A stretch of 7,571 bases of DNA from an uncultured Rhodobacterales bacterium (GCA_937901055.1 CALCGO010000334.1:1-7571); one strand, 5' to 3'; positions 1-6,615 are shown, numbered from the stretch's first letter. Notes: a model not told the origin generated them from the sequence alone. Numbers and translations: made by a program.

Positions 1-373
1 TCGTGCGCTTGTTTTCGAATGCCGCCCTGTTCGTGCTCAGGGATACGAAGCAGCGGCGAGAATTCTGGATGTCGAAGATCCGCCGACTGCTGCCATCGGA
101 TATAATGCTATCGTCACCCTTGGACTGAAAGCCGGTTTGCAGAGGTTGGGAAAAAAAATCGGAGAAGATTTCTCGTTGATCGCGAACGAGGGGATCGATG
201 AGTTGCAACACACCAATCCGCCGCTGAGTACGACAAGCATTGATCTGCAAGAGATGGGGAGAGTTGTCATTCAACATCTGCTAAGCCGTATCTCGGATCC
301 GACAGCGCCAACTAAACTCACTCTCGTCCCGACAGAATTGATCCTGACTGATAGCGTTAGCTCACATCGTTAA
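1..373 (+). CDS. LacI-family transcriptional regulator, C-terminal part
   Basis: The frame is open from base 2 to the TAA at 371-373 and gives 123 residues; the start and the DNA-binding helix-turn-helix lie left of the window. What remains is the second half of the periplasmic-binding-protein-like effector domain of a LacI/GalR regulator. It shows a PPTAAIGYN segment where family members usually have PTAI..ND, then the helix GLKAGLQRLGKKIGEDFSLI (canonical G..IP.D.S.I). After that come NPPLSTTSIDLQEMG, matching the usual PPLTT......G, a final helix AVxxLL-like (VVIQHLLSRI) and the terminal strand PTELILTDSV. The end looks complete for the family. The gene points at the 3' end of the minus-strand catabolic operon. 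It probably senses a sugar or sugar-acid intermediate and represses that operon, but this is inference from proximity and no operator was found. An A8 run at 151-158 lies in the coding frame. Confidence 0.88.
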   Translation, partial: RALVFECRPVRAQGYEAAARILDVEDPPTAAIGYNAIVTLGLKAGLQRLGKKIGEDFSLIANEGIDELQHTNPPLSTTSIDLQEMGRVVIQHLLSRISDPTAPTKLTLVPTELILTDSVSSHR

Positions 374-691
374 AGTATGTCGCGTTCTATCGGATTGATT
401 TCGACCAAGTGCTGAGCGTTCGACCGCCATGGCACGGGCGGAAGCGTGCCCAATACCTGCGTATCGGGCGGGTGAATGCGATCAAACGCGACACGATACT
501 TCCCTCAGATATCGTATGCGGTTTCGATAGGTTGATAAGAAAGTGGGAGCAGCCTATGTCGCGAACGCGATAATCACAGGCTCTTCTCGCAAGTCACCAA
601 TCCAAGAGCTGTTCTCATCATGCCGAGATGATCGAGCGGGGCAGTTGCGTGCTATGTTCTTGGTCGAACGATGCAACCGCCCAGTCTTACT
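374..691. other. Convergent intergenic region without a convincing gene
   Basis: This 318-base stretch separates the stop of the LacI gene from the stop of the last operon gene, so it should contain transcription ends for both. No classical intrinsic terminator with a T-tract is visible. Three imperfect hairpins can be drawn: GGCACG at 431-436 pairs with CGTGCC at 445-450; CTC-ATCAT at 614-621 pairs with ATGAT-c-GAG at 628-636, with one bulged base; and GTTGCGT at 644-650 pairs with ATGCAAC at 671-677, with one G-U pair if read as RNA. One plus-strand frame is open from 361 to the TAA at 571-573 (70 sense codons). It has no ATG near its beginning and no ribosome site, and its translation resembles nothing I recognise, so I do not call it a gene. 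No tRNA, repeat array or insertion-sequence end is seen. Confidence 0.6.
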
Positions 692-1606
692 TCACTTGCC
701 CCAGGACAGGACGAGCGGATCAATCGGCCGAAGAACATCCAAGAGCCCCGCACGGGTCTCGGGATGCAAAGGTGCAATCGGGTGGCGGCAGTAGTCAGAA
801 TTGATCACCCCCCCCTCCATCATCGCGGTCTTTGAGGCGCGCCAAAGGCACTGGCGGTTTTCGAAGTTGATCACCGGCAGCACCTGACGGTAGACCTCAG
901 AAGCACCTTCGCGGTTGCCTTGGGCGTGCAAAGCCAGGATGGGCTTGATCTTGTCGGGAATTGTGGCAGAGGTCATGGTGCCAGTAGCCCCTGCATCCAA
1001 GTCTGCCATCAAAGTGATACCTTCTTCACCGTCGAAGGGGCCTTGGATCGCCTCACCGCCTACAGCAATAAGCTCGCGCAGTTTACCGGTTGCCGGAATG
1101 CACTCGATCTTAAAGAGCTTCACCATCTCGATTTCGCGGGCGATCCTGACCAGAAGCGGCACAGTCAGATCATTGCCGGCCATCGGCGCATCCTGCACCA
1201 TGATCGGGATGCCCACCTCGCCGACCGCTTTAAACTGCTCAAAAATTTGCTCCGGCGTCCCCCGCAGTGTTGCCCCGTGATAGGGGGGCATCAGCATCAC
1301 CATGCTGGCGCCAAGCGATTTCGCGAGACGCGTGCGCTCCAAGGCAATCTGGGTTGCGAAGTGGCTGACTGTCACGATCACCGGCACCCGGTTCGCCACA
1401 TGTTCCAGCGACAATCGGGTCAGCACCTCGCGCTCTTCATCAGACAGCACAAACTGCTCGGAGTAATTCGCAAGGATGCAGATGCCATCGACACCCGCAT
1501 CGATCATGAAGTCGAGCACACGCTTCATACCCTCGAGGTCAAGTGTTCCATCGTCATGAAAAGGGGTCGGGGCAACCGGCCAGATGCCTTTGTACATTTT
1601 AACCAC
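692..1606 (-). CDS. L-2-keto-3-deoxyarabonate dehydratase (DHDPS/NAL family)
   Basis: This 304-residue protein is a dihydrodipicolinate synthase/N-acetylneuraminate lyase-type TIM barrel of normal length. The Schiff-base lysine is K166 in LFKIE. The segment ILANYSEQFVLSDEER (about 44-59) replaces the usual GTTGE loop, and QDAP (138-141) replaces the YNxP motif that carries the catalytic tyrosine in DHDPS. Both variants, with MPPYHGAT (106-113) and DGEEGITLMADLDAGATG (192-209), are as I recall them in the Azospirillum L-2-keto-3-deoxyarabonate dehydratase (EC 4.2.1.43), which makes 2-oxoglutarate semialdehyde. The enzyme is cytoplasmic. Its upstream neighbour, 19 bases away, is the dehydrogenase for exactly that product, which strongly supports the assignment. 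The start is GTG at 1606, chosen because AAGGAG lies 7 bases before it; an ATG three codons later would sit 16 bases from that site. Codons 264-267 (EGGV) contain a G8 tract on the coding strand. A related 2-keto-3-deoxy-sugar-acid lyase or dehydratase is the alternative. Confidence 0.88.
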   Translation of the reverse strand: MVKMYKGIWPVAPTPFHDDGTLDLEGMKRVLDFMIDAGVDGICILANYSEQFVLSDEEREVLTRLSLEHVANRVPVIVTVSHFATQIALERTRLAKSLGASMVMLMPPYHGATLRGTPEQIFEQFKAVGEVGIPIMVQDAPMAGNDLTVPLLVRIAREIEMVKLFKIECIPATGKLRELIAVGGEAIQGPFDGEEGITLMADLDAGATGTMTSATIPDKIKPILALHAQGNREGASEVYRQVLPVINFENRQCLWRASKTAMMEGGVINSDYCRHPIAPLHPETRAGLLDVLRPIDPLVLSWGK

Positions 1607-1613
1607 TATTATT

Positions 1614-1619
1614 CTCCTT
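1614..1619 (-). promoter_or_regulatory. Shine-Dalgarno site deciding a GTG start
   Basis: The minus strand reads AAGGAG here, followed by 7 bases and then GTG at 1606-1604. The in-frame ATG at 1597 would be 16 bases away, too far for normal initiation. The site therefore supports the GTG as the start of the L-KDA dehydratase. Confidence 0.75.
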
Positions 1620-1625
1620 GGACGT

Positions 1626-3131
1626 TCATTTCAGATCTTGAGGCAGCAGTGCCTCTGGCATGTTTTGGAAGCACACAGGCCGAAGGAAACGTCGGATCGA
1701 CAGAGTGCCCACCGAGGTCGCACCAAAATTTGTCGAGGCCGGATAGGGGCCGCCATGGACCATCGTGTCAGATACTTCGACGCCGGTCGGAAAGCCGTTG
1801 ACCAAAACTCGCCCCGCCTTGCGCTCAAGGATTGGCATCAAGGCCTGCGCCTGGGCGGTGTCGTCTTCATTCATATGGACGGTGCAGGTCAGCTGCCCTT
1901 TAAGTCCCTTCGCGACAGCGGTCATTTCGGCCGCATCTTCTGCTTCGACAACCAGGCCCAGCGGACCGAAGACTTCCTCGGCCAACACATCATTTGCCAA
2001 CCACTCACGCGCAGTGACGCGGAAAAGGTACGGCGTTGCATTGCGCAGGTCGCAGGTGGTGGTGAGGATTTCCTGCACGCTGGAATTGGCGCGGATCCGG
2101 TCGCGCCCATCGCGATAGGCTGCGGCGATCCCGTCAGTCAGCATTGTCTGCGCGCCAACCTGCTCCAATGCCTTGGTAGCTGCCGCGACAAAACGCTCGG
2201 CATCTGCACCCGACTGCACGACGGCAATACCCGGATTGGTGCAGAACTGTCCGGCTCCCATAGTCAAGGAGCTGGACCAGCCCTCGCCCATTGCCTCAGC
2301 ACGGGAAGAGAGAGATTGTGGCAGCAGGAACATCGGATTGACTGAGCCAAGTTCGCCAAAGAACGGGATAGGCTCTTCGCGGGATGCGCACAGATCGAAC
2401 AGTGCCCGCCCGCCGCCCAGCGAACCGGTAAAGCCAACCGCCCTAACCAATGGATGCTGAACCAGCGCGGCTCCTACGTCCCGCTTGCCTCCTTGGATCA
2501 GGTTGAACACGCCAGGGTGCAGATCCATCGCCTTCACGGCCTTCTCGATTGCTTGAGCCACCAGCTCCCCCGTTCCCGGGTGCGCTGAGTGGCCTTTGAC
2601 CACTACAGGGCAGCCTGCGGCCAATGCTGCTGCTGTGTCACCCCCTGCGGTCGAGAAGGCCAGTGGAAAATTCGAAGCACCAAAGATCGCAACCGGGCCG
2701 ATGGGCCGCTGAACCATATACAGCTCAGGCCGCGGCAGTGGCTGCCGGTCAGGCAAGGCGCTGTCATGGCGACGGTCCAGATAATCGCCTTTCAGAACAT
2801 GCTCCGCGAACAAGCGCAGCTGGCCGACAGTCCGACCGCGTTCTCCGATCAACCGCGCTTCGGGCAGACCGGTTTCCTGACAGCCAATCTCAGTGATTTG
2901 GTCGCCAAACGCTTCGATCTCGTCGGCGATCCGGTTCAGGAAGGCCGCACGTGTTTCCCGACTGGAATAACCGTAGGACCAGAACGAGTCTTCAGCCGCT
3001 TCACAGGCGCGCTGCACGAGTTTCGCGGTTCCCGCGGTAAAATTATGAGCCGGACCATGTGCAGGCTGTGAAGAAAAGGTGCTGTCGCTGTCGAGCCATT
3101 CGCCGGCAATTAGATGTTTTCCGTTCAGCAT
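1626..3131 (-). CDS. 2-oxoglutarate semialdehyde dehydrogenase (ALDH superfamily)
   Basis: This 501-residue protein is a complete aldehyde dehydrogenase. It should oxidise 2-oxoglutarate semialdehyde (2,5-dioxopentanoate) to 2-oxoglutarate with NAD(P)+ (EC 1.2.1.26) in the cytoplasm. Visible elements are N154 of the oxyanion hole in FGASNFPLAF, the cofactor-binding lysine K179 in VVVKGH, the GFTGS turn (233-237), the general base E260 in FFGELGSVNP, the nucleophile C297 in GAGQFCTNPG, and EEVFGP (385-390). The FFGELGS and QFCTNPG variants and the STAGGDTAAALAAGCPVVVK stretch (160-179) are typical of the type III ketoglutarate-semialdehyde dehydrogenase group, not of betaine or succinate semialdehyde enzymes. 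ATG at 3131 follows GGAGA (3137-3141) by about 5 bases. The gene sits between the two candidate dehydratases that make its substrate, so it probably drains both. The same activity also serves glucarate and hydroxyproline pathways, but the neighbours favour pentonates. Confidence 0.92.
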   Translation of the reverse strand: MLNGKHLIAGEWLDSDSTFSSQPAHGPAHNFTAGTAKLVQRACEAAEDSFWSYGYSSRETRAAFLNRIADEIEAFGDQITEIGCQETGLPEARLIGERGRTVGQLRLFAEHVLKGDYLDRRHDSALPDRQPLPRPELYMVQRPIGPVAIFGASNFPLAFSTAGGDTAAALAAGCPVVVKGHSAHPGTGELVAQAIEKAVKAMDLHPGVFNLIQGGKRDVGAALVQHPLVRAVGFTGSLGGGRALFDLCASREEPIPFFGELGSVNPMFLLPQSLSSRAEAMGEGWSSSLTMGAGQFCTNPGIAVVQSGADAERFVAAATKALEQVGAQTMLTDGIAAAYRDGRDRIRANSSVQEILTTTCDLRNATPYLFRVTAREWLANDVLAEEVFGPLGLVVEAEDAAEMTAVAKGLKGQLTCTVHMNEDDTAQAQALMPILERKAGRVLVNGFPTGVEVSDTMVHGGPYPASTNFGATSVGTLSIRRFLRPVCFQNMPEALLPQDLK

Positions 3132-3143
3132 GAGTGTCTCCGT

Positions 3144-4292
3144 TCAGAGCAGGCCACGGCGGGCCAGATTGCGCATCAGATGCGAAGCTGCGAAGTCCCA
3201 GGGCGGGCATTCGGTCGAAAGGCGCACGGTATTGACCAGAGCACCCAGATCAGAGTTTGAAATGGTCACGATATCACCCATTTTGTGCGTGAAACCACCC
3301 CCGGGGTGATCACGGTCCTCGGTTGGAGCGAAAAGGGTTCCCATCATCAGCATGAACCCATCGGGATACTGATGGTGCGTACCATAAGCCTGCCCGACCA
3401 GGTCCAGCGGGTCGCGGCTGATCTCGGCCATTGTGCTGTGACCGTCCATCACAAAGCCATCCTCCCCGGTAACCCGCAAATCAAGTTCCGCTTTACGCAC
3501 ATCCGCGATCGAATAGGTTCCATCAAAGAGGCGAATGGCAGGTCCTACCGAGCTGGCGGCATTGTTGTCTTTTGCCTTTCCAAGCAGCAGCGCCGAACGG
3601 CCTTCGACATCGCGAAGGTTCACGTCGTTTCCGAGTGTGGCCCCCTTGACCTCGCCCCGGCTGTTTACCGCCAGAACCACTTCTGGTTCCGGATTATTCC
3701 AGCGCGACATTGGATGCAGGCCAACGCTTGCACCCCAGCCAACCGAAGACAGCGCTTGAGCCTTGGAGAAAACTTCCGCATCCGGGCCAATTCCGACTTC
3801 GAGGTATTGCGACCAGGCTTCCTCGGCGAGAAGCGCGTTCTTCAACTCAATTGCCTGGTCTGACCCGGGAACAATCCCGGTCAGGCTATCGCCTAAAATA
3901 GTCTCGCAGCGCCCGCGGATCGCCTTGGCCTTGGTAGGATCACCGAGTGCCTGCTCTTCAATCACCCGCTCCAACATTGAGGATACAAAGGTCACGCCAC
4001 ATGCTTTAACTGGCTGCAGATCGCAGGGCGCCAGAAAATAGGGTAATTTAGGATCAGGCCGTTCGACGGAATTCTCCTCGAGCTCGCCCAGCGTGCAAAT
4101 TGCTTCGCCTGAGGCAGACTTGATCCAGCCCGCCGGATCGTCCTGCTCAAGCAGGTCGCGTACTGTTGCCACTTCACGCGAGGTCACATCGACAATGCAT
4201 CCGTCGCGCAAGTAGCAAACCGAAGGCCCTGAAACCGCTGGATTCCAGACCCGCAGAACAAAACAGCCCTGGTCAGGCAAACCGATATGCAT
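3144..4292 (-). CDS. FAH-family 2-keto-3-deoxy-D-pentonate dehydratase (XylX-like)
   Basis: This 382-residue protein belongs to the fumarylacetoacetate-hydrolase superfamily, in its long form. A variable N-terminal part (1-90) precedes the FAH fold. Key stretches are WSQYLEVGIGPDAEVFSKAQ (160-179), HPMSRWNNPEPEV (193-205; E202 and E204 are likely metal ligands), LGNDVNLRDVEGRSALLLGK (220-239, with D223 a likely ligand), AKDNNA (240-245), HQYPDG (307-312), GTLFAPTEDR (318-327) and GGGFTHKMGD (331-340). This pattern is that of the bacterial 2-keto-3-deoxy-D-xylonate/D-arabinonate dehydratases (EC 4.2.1.141) such as Caulobacter XylX, which remove water to give 2-oxoglutarate semialdehyde. The aldehyde dehydrogenase gene follows after 12 bases, in agreement. 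ATG at 4292 has GGAG (4301-4304) 8 bases upstream. Whether the substrate is the D isomer, the L isomer or a six-carbon deoxy acid cannot be read from sequence. The other dehydratase in the operon makes the D series more likely here. Confidence 0.82.
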   Translation of the reverse strand: MHIGLPDQGCFVLRVWNPAVSGPSVCYLRDGCIVDVTSREVATVRDLLEQDDPAGWIKSASGEAICTLGELEENSVERPDPKLPYFLAPCDLQPVKACGVTFVSSMLERVIEEQALGDPTKAKAIRGRCETILGDSLTGIVPGSDQAIELKNALLAEEAWSQYLEVGIGPDAEVFSKAQALSSVGWGASVGLHPMSRWNNPEPEVVLAVNSRGEVKGATLGNDVNLRDVEGRSALLLGKAKDNNAASSVGPAIRLFDGTYSIADVRKAELDLRVTGEDGFVMDGHSTMAEISRDPLDLVGQAYGTHHQYPDGFMLMMGTLFAPTEDRDHPGGGFTHKMGDIVTISNSDLGALVNTVRLSTECPPWDFAASHLMRNLARRGLL

Positions 4293-4330
4293 ATTCGTAT
4301 CTCCAAGTTCCGTTACGCCAGTTTGACCGC

Positions 4331-4996
4331 TCAGAAGCGCCCGTAGGTCAAGTAGGCTTCCTTCGGATCCGTCCCGCTACGGATAGCCGAGCGGACCTTG
4401 TTCTCGGTGTTCATCACTTCCTCTACCTCAGCCACGATCTCTTCAGCGATTTCACCTGGGATAAGGATGGCCCCATCAATGTCGGCAATCAGAAAATCCC
4501 CGGGCTTAACGACAACGTCACCGATCTGCACAGGGACTTCCATTTTGTCGACCGACCATGCGCCCACCACATCGCGGGCGGTGTAGAAGCGATGGAAAAC
4601 GGGGAAACCGATGTTACGAATGAAATTGCTGTCCCGACACCCGCCATTGGTCACATATCCGCGCACACCGCGCATCTGGAGCGTCTCGGCAGACAGTTCC
4701 CCCATCATCGCGATGTCGTCGGTGTGGCCATTGCAAACTACGACATGGCCAGACGGCGCTGTTGAAAGGAAACCCGTCCAAGCCAGCAGAGCATCATCAG
4801 CACTAATCCCAGGTTTTGGTGTTCCTGAAATTGTGAAAACGGGACCAGCAAGAACATGAGTATCGTCAATCGGCCGGATGTCTTTGGGCAGAACAGTATT
4901 GTCGATCCCTCTCTCGCGCAGGGCGTCATAAACTGCTCCGCTGTAGCATTTTGCAAGGCGTTCGGTGAGAGCGGCTTTTTTGTCATTATCTGTCAT
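4331..4996 (-). CDS. RraA-like / HMG-aldolase family protein
   Basis: This 221-residue protein has the RraA fold shared by RNase E inhibitors and class II pyruvate aldolases (4-hydroxy-4-methyl-2-oxoglutarate/4-carboxy-4-hydroxy-2-oxoadipate aldolase). The family signature is clear: GHTDDIAMMGELSAETLQMR (90-109; G99-E100 at the GE position), then RGYVTNGGCRDSNFIR (112-127) with R121 and D122, the residues that bind substrate and metal in the aldolases. IGDVVVKPGDFLIADIDGAI (158-177) is also typical. The Asp that usually begins the DGxxRD motif is Asn117 here. RNase E regulation is unlikely in this operon. A divalent-metal aldolase or decarboxylase acting on a 2-keto acid, releasing pyruvate, is more plausible, but no substrate can be assigned. 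ATG at 4996 is preceded by GGAGG (5004-5008) at 7 bases. The older label dimethylmenaquinone methyltransferase for such proteins is not supported by context. Confidence 0.8.
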   Translation of the reverse strand: MTDNDKKAALTERLAKCYSGAVYDALRERGIDNTVLPKDIRPIDDTHVLAGPVFTISGTPKPGISADDALLAWTGFLSTAPSGHVVVCNGHTDDIAMMGELSAETLQMRGVRGYVTNGGCRDSNFIRNIGFPVFHRFYTARDVVGAWSVDKMEVPVQIGDVVVKPGDFLIADIDGAILIPGEIAEEIVAEVEEVMNTENKVRSAIRSGTDPKEAYLTYGRF

Positions 4997-5029
4997 GGGT
5001 TTTCCTCCAAGTGACTTAATTTACAAGAG

Positions 5030-5758
5030 TTAGTAGGTGGACCGGCCGCCTGACAAATCGAACACAGCGCCCGTGGTGAACGAGTTTTCAGGTGATACCG
5101 CCCAAACCATCATCTCCGCGGCCTCTTCAACTTTCAGAAACCGACCACGGGGAATTTTGGAAAGCATGTAATCGATATGCTCTTGGGTCATTTGATCGAA
5201 AATCCGGGTCCGGGCGGCGGCGGGTGTTACGCAATTGACCGCGATGTCGTATCCAGCCAACTCCTTTCCCAAAGACTTGGTCAGACCAATTACCGCCGCT
5301 TTGGAAGCTGAATATGCAGAGGCATTGGGATTGCCCTCCTTGCCCGCAACGGAGGCCACATTCAGAATGCGACCATAACCCTGCTCTTTCATACCTGGAA
5401 CGCAGACCCGGTTCACATAGAAAGTGCCGTTGAGATTGACATCAATGACTTGTTTCCAAGCCTCAGGGTCATAAGCATCCAGGTGCGCATTCGGCCCGGA
5501 AATTCCCGCACTGTTGATTAGAATAGAAGGAACACCGAATGCCTCACAGGTGCGCGCATAGGCGGCTTCCACTGTCGCCAAATCATTGATTTTGCAGTCA
5601 ACTGCCATTGCATTGCTGCCGAGGTCAGCCATGGCGTCCTTGTTGCCTGGATCTATATCCCAGCTGGCAACAAGCACACCTTTTTGGATCAGCAGCCGGG
5701 CCACAGCCAAACCAATTCCCTGCGCGCCACCGGTGACCACCGCGATCTGGTTTTCCAT
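5030..5758 (-). CDS. Short-chain dehydrogenase, probable 2-keto-3-deoxy-acid or sugar dehydrogenase
   Basis: This 242-residue classical SDR is probably NAD-dependent. It has the Rossmann motif TGGAQGIG (9-16), an acidic D34 at the end of the second strand that favours NAD over NADP, NSAG (82-85), and the catalytic set N108, S136 (NVASVAG), Y149 and K153 (YSASK). After the active site it reads NCVTPAAAR (175-183) where most family members have a PG turn. The C-terminus FTTGAVFDLSGGRSTY (227-242) is a normal SDR end. I chose ATG at 5758 because the SDR fold begins there and AAAGGGG lies 7 bases upstream; the frame stays open 104 codons further, but only across the preceding gene. It starts 2 bases after the FAH hydrolase stop, so the two are probably translationally coupled. 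That suggests a paired role: oxidising C4 of a 2-keto-3-deoxy acid to feed the hydrolase. A sugar 1-dehydrogenase is the alternative. Confidence 0.85.
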   Translation of the reverse strand: MENQIAVVTGGAQGIGLAVARLLIQKGVLVASWDIDPGNKDAMADLGSNAMAVDCKINDLATVEAAYARTCEAFGVPSILINSAGISGPNAHLDAYDPEAWKQVIDVNLNGTFYVNRVCVPGMKEQGYGRILNVASVAGKEGNPNASAYSASKAAVIGLTKSLGKELAGYDIAVNCVTPAAARTRIFDQMTQEHIDYMLSKIPRGRFLKVEEAAEMMVWAVSPENSFTTGAVFDLSGGRSTY

Positions 5759-5760
5759 CG

Positions 5761-6615
5761 CTATGCCCCTTTGATTGCTGCCATGACGTTCTGGTGCTGC
5801 ACGCCCAGACCTTCGATGCCGAGCTCCATATTGTCGCCAACCTTGAGATAAACGGGTTCGGGTTTGATCCCCATGCCGACACCAGGAGGGGTGCCAGTGG
5901 AGATAATGTCGCCTGGCTGAAGGCTCATGAATTGCGAAAGGTAGGAGACGAGGTGAGCCACGCCAAACACCATAGTGTTGGTGCTGCCGTCCTGTCGGCG
6001 CTTTCCGTTCACGTCCAGATACATTGATAGATTCTGCGGGTCCGGCACTTCGTCGCGGGTAACCAACCACGGTCCGATGGGCCCGAAGGTGTCGGCTGAT
6101 TTGCCCTTAGTCCATTGACCCGCGCGCTTGTTCTGGAAATCACGTTCGGAAATGTCGTTGATCACGCAGTAGCCCGCAACATGGTCGAGAGCGTCTGCCT
6201 CATCGATGTATTTTGCCTCTTTGCCGATCACCACTCCCAGTTCAACTTCCCAGTCGGTGGCCTTCGAGCCACGGGGGATTTCAACCGTGTCGTTGGGACC
6301 GCAAATTGCCGAGGTCGCCTTTGCAAAGATCACCGGCTCCGGCGGCACCTCCAGCCCGCTCTCCTCGGCATGGTCTGAGTAGTTGAGTCCAATACAGACG
6401 AACTTGCCCACACCGCCGACGCATGGACCATATCGGTCGACTTCAACGGCAGGCAGCGACGACAGGTCAGCTTCGGCAATGCCGGCCAGGCCTTGATCCG
6501 TCAGAACGTCACCAGCAATGTCATACACCAAGCCGGACAGATCGCGCACAACGCCTTCGGCGTCAACGATACCGGGTTTTTCCTGCCCTTTCGGGCCGTA
6601 ACGTAAAAGTTTCAT
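5761..6615 (-). CDS. FAH-family 2,4-diketo-3-deoxy-sugar-acid hydrolase
   Basis: This 284-residue protein is a short-form fumarylacetoacetate-hydrolase family enzyme. It has a small N-terminal domain (1-62, beginning MKLLRYGPKGQEKPGIVDA), then GKFVCIGLNYSDHAEE (70-85), DWEVELGVVIG (121-131) with likely metal ligands E123 and E125, and VINDISERDFQ (151-161) with D154 as the third ligand. GKSADTFGPIGPWLVTRDE (171-189) and STGTPPGVGMG (239-249) follow. The pattern closely recalls LRA6-type 2,4-diketo-3-deoxy-L-rhamnonate hydrolase and its L-fuconate counterparts, which split the diketo acid to pyruvate and L-lactate; pentose-derived diketo acids would give pyruvate and glycolate. Automated annotation often names such proteins ureidoglycolate lyase, which this context contradicts. 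SDR genes flank it on both sides, as expected if an SDR makes its diketo substrate. ATG at 6615 has GGAG (6622-6625) 6 bases upstream. Confidence 0.85.
   Translation of the reverse strand: MKLLRYGPKGQEKPGIVDAEGVVRDLSGLVYDIAGDVLTDQGLAGIAEADLSSLPAVEVDRYGPCVGGVGKFVCIGLNYSDHAEESGLEVPPEPVIFAKATSAICGPNDTVEIPRGSKATDWEVELGVVIGKEAKYIDEADALDHVAGYCVINDISERDFQNKRAGQWTKGKSADTFGPIGPWLVTRDEVPDPQNLSMYLDVNGKRRQDGSTNTMVFGVAHLVSYLSQFMSLQPGDIISTGTPPGVGMGIKPEPVYLKVGDNMELGIEGLGVQHQNVMAAIKGA
5766..5772 (-). promoter_or_regulatory. Shine-Dalgarno site inside the preceding gene
   Basis: The minus strand reads AAAGGGG, 7 bases before the ATG at 5758. The site lies within the last codons of the FAH hydrolase gene, whose TAG stop is only 2 bases from the next ATG. 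It supports 5758 as the SDR start and suggests that terminating ribosomes feed re-initiation. Confidence 0.6.

Noticed and set aside
431..450. Rho-independent terminator for the LacI gene
   Set aside because: The 6-bp stem with an 8-base loop is followed by CAATACC, not a T-run, so it does not meet the usual criteria.
543..794. Small plus-strand open frame starting in the convergent spacer
   Set aside because: No recognisable domain and no good ribosome site; its second half lies opposite the end of the L-KDA dehydratase gene.
920..1801. Long plus-strand open frame opposite the L-KDA dehydratase
   Set aside because: It is antisense to a clearly recognisable enzyme, its translation has no family features and it crosses two real genes. 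It is a by-product of codon bias.
1584..2345. Plus-strand open frame of 253 codons opposite the semialdehyde dehydrogenase
   Set aside because: It lies opposite well-conserved ALDH sequence, has a Cys/His/Arg-rich composition typical of antisense translation, and shows no ribosome site.
3296..3308. Near-perfect palindrome CACCCC-C-GGGGTG
   Set aside because: It encodes the conserved PGGG segment of the FAH-type dehydratase, where proline and glycine codons naturally make such a palindrome. It is not at a gene boundary.
3285..3863. Plus-strand open frame of 192 codons opposite the long FAH-family gene
   Set aside because: Antisense to strongly conserved catalytic motifs, and the translation lacks any family signature.
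4331..4996. RNase E regulator or dimethylmenaquinone methyltransferase as the function of the RraA-like protein
   Set aside because: The residues needed for class II aldolase chemistry are largely kept and all neighbours are sugar-acid enzymes, so these labels, which such proteins often receive, are less likely.
5759..6070. N-terminal extension of the second SDR by 104 codons
   Set aside because: The frame is open, but it runs within the FAH hydrolase gene in another frame. The SDR fold begins at the ATG at 5758, which has its own Shine-Dalgarno site.
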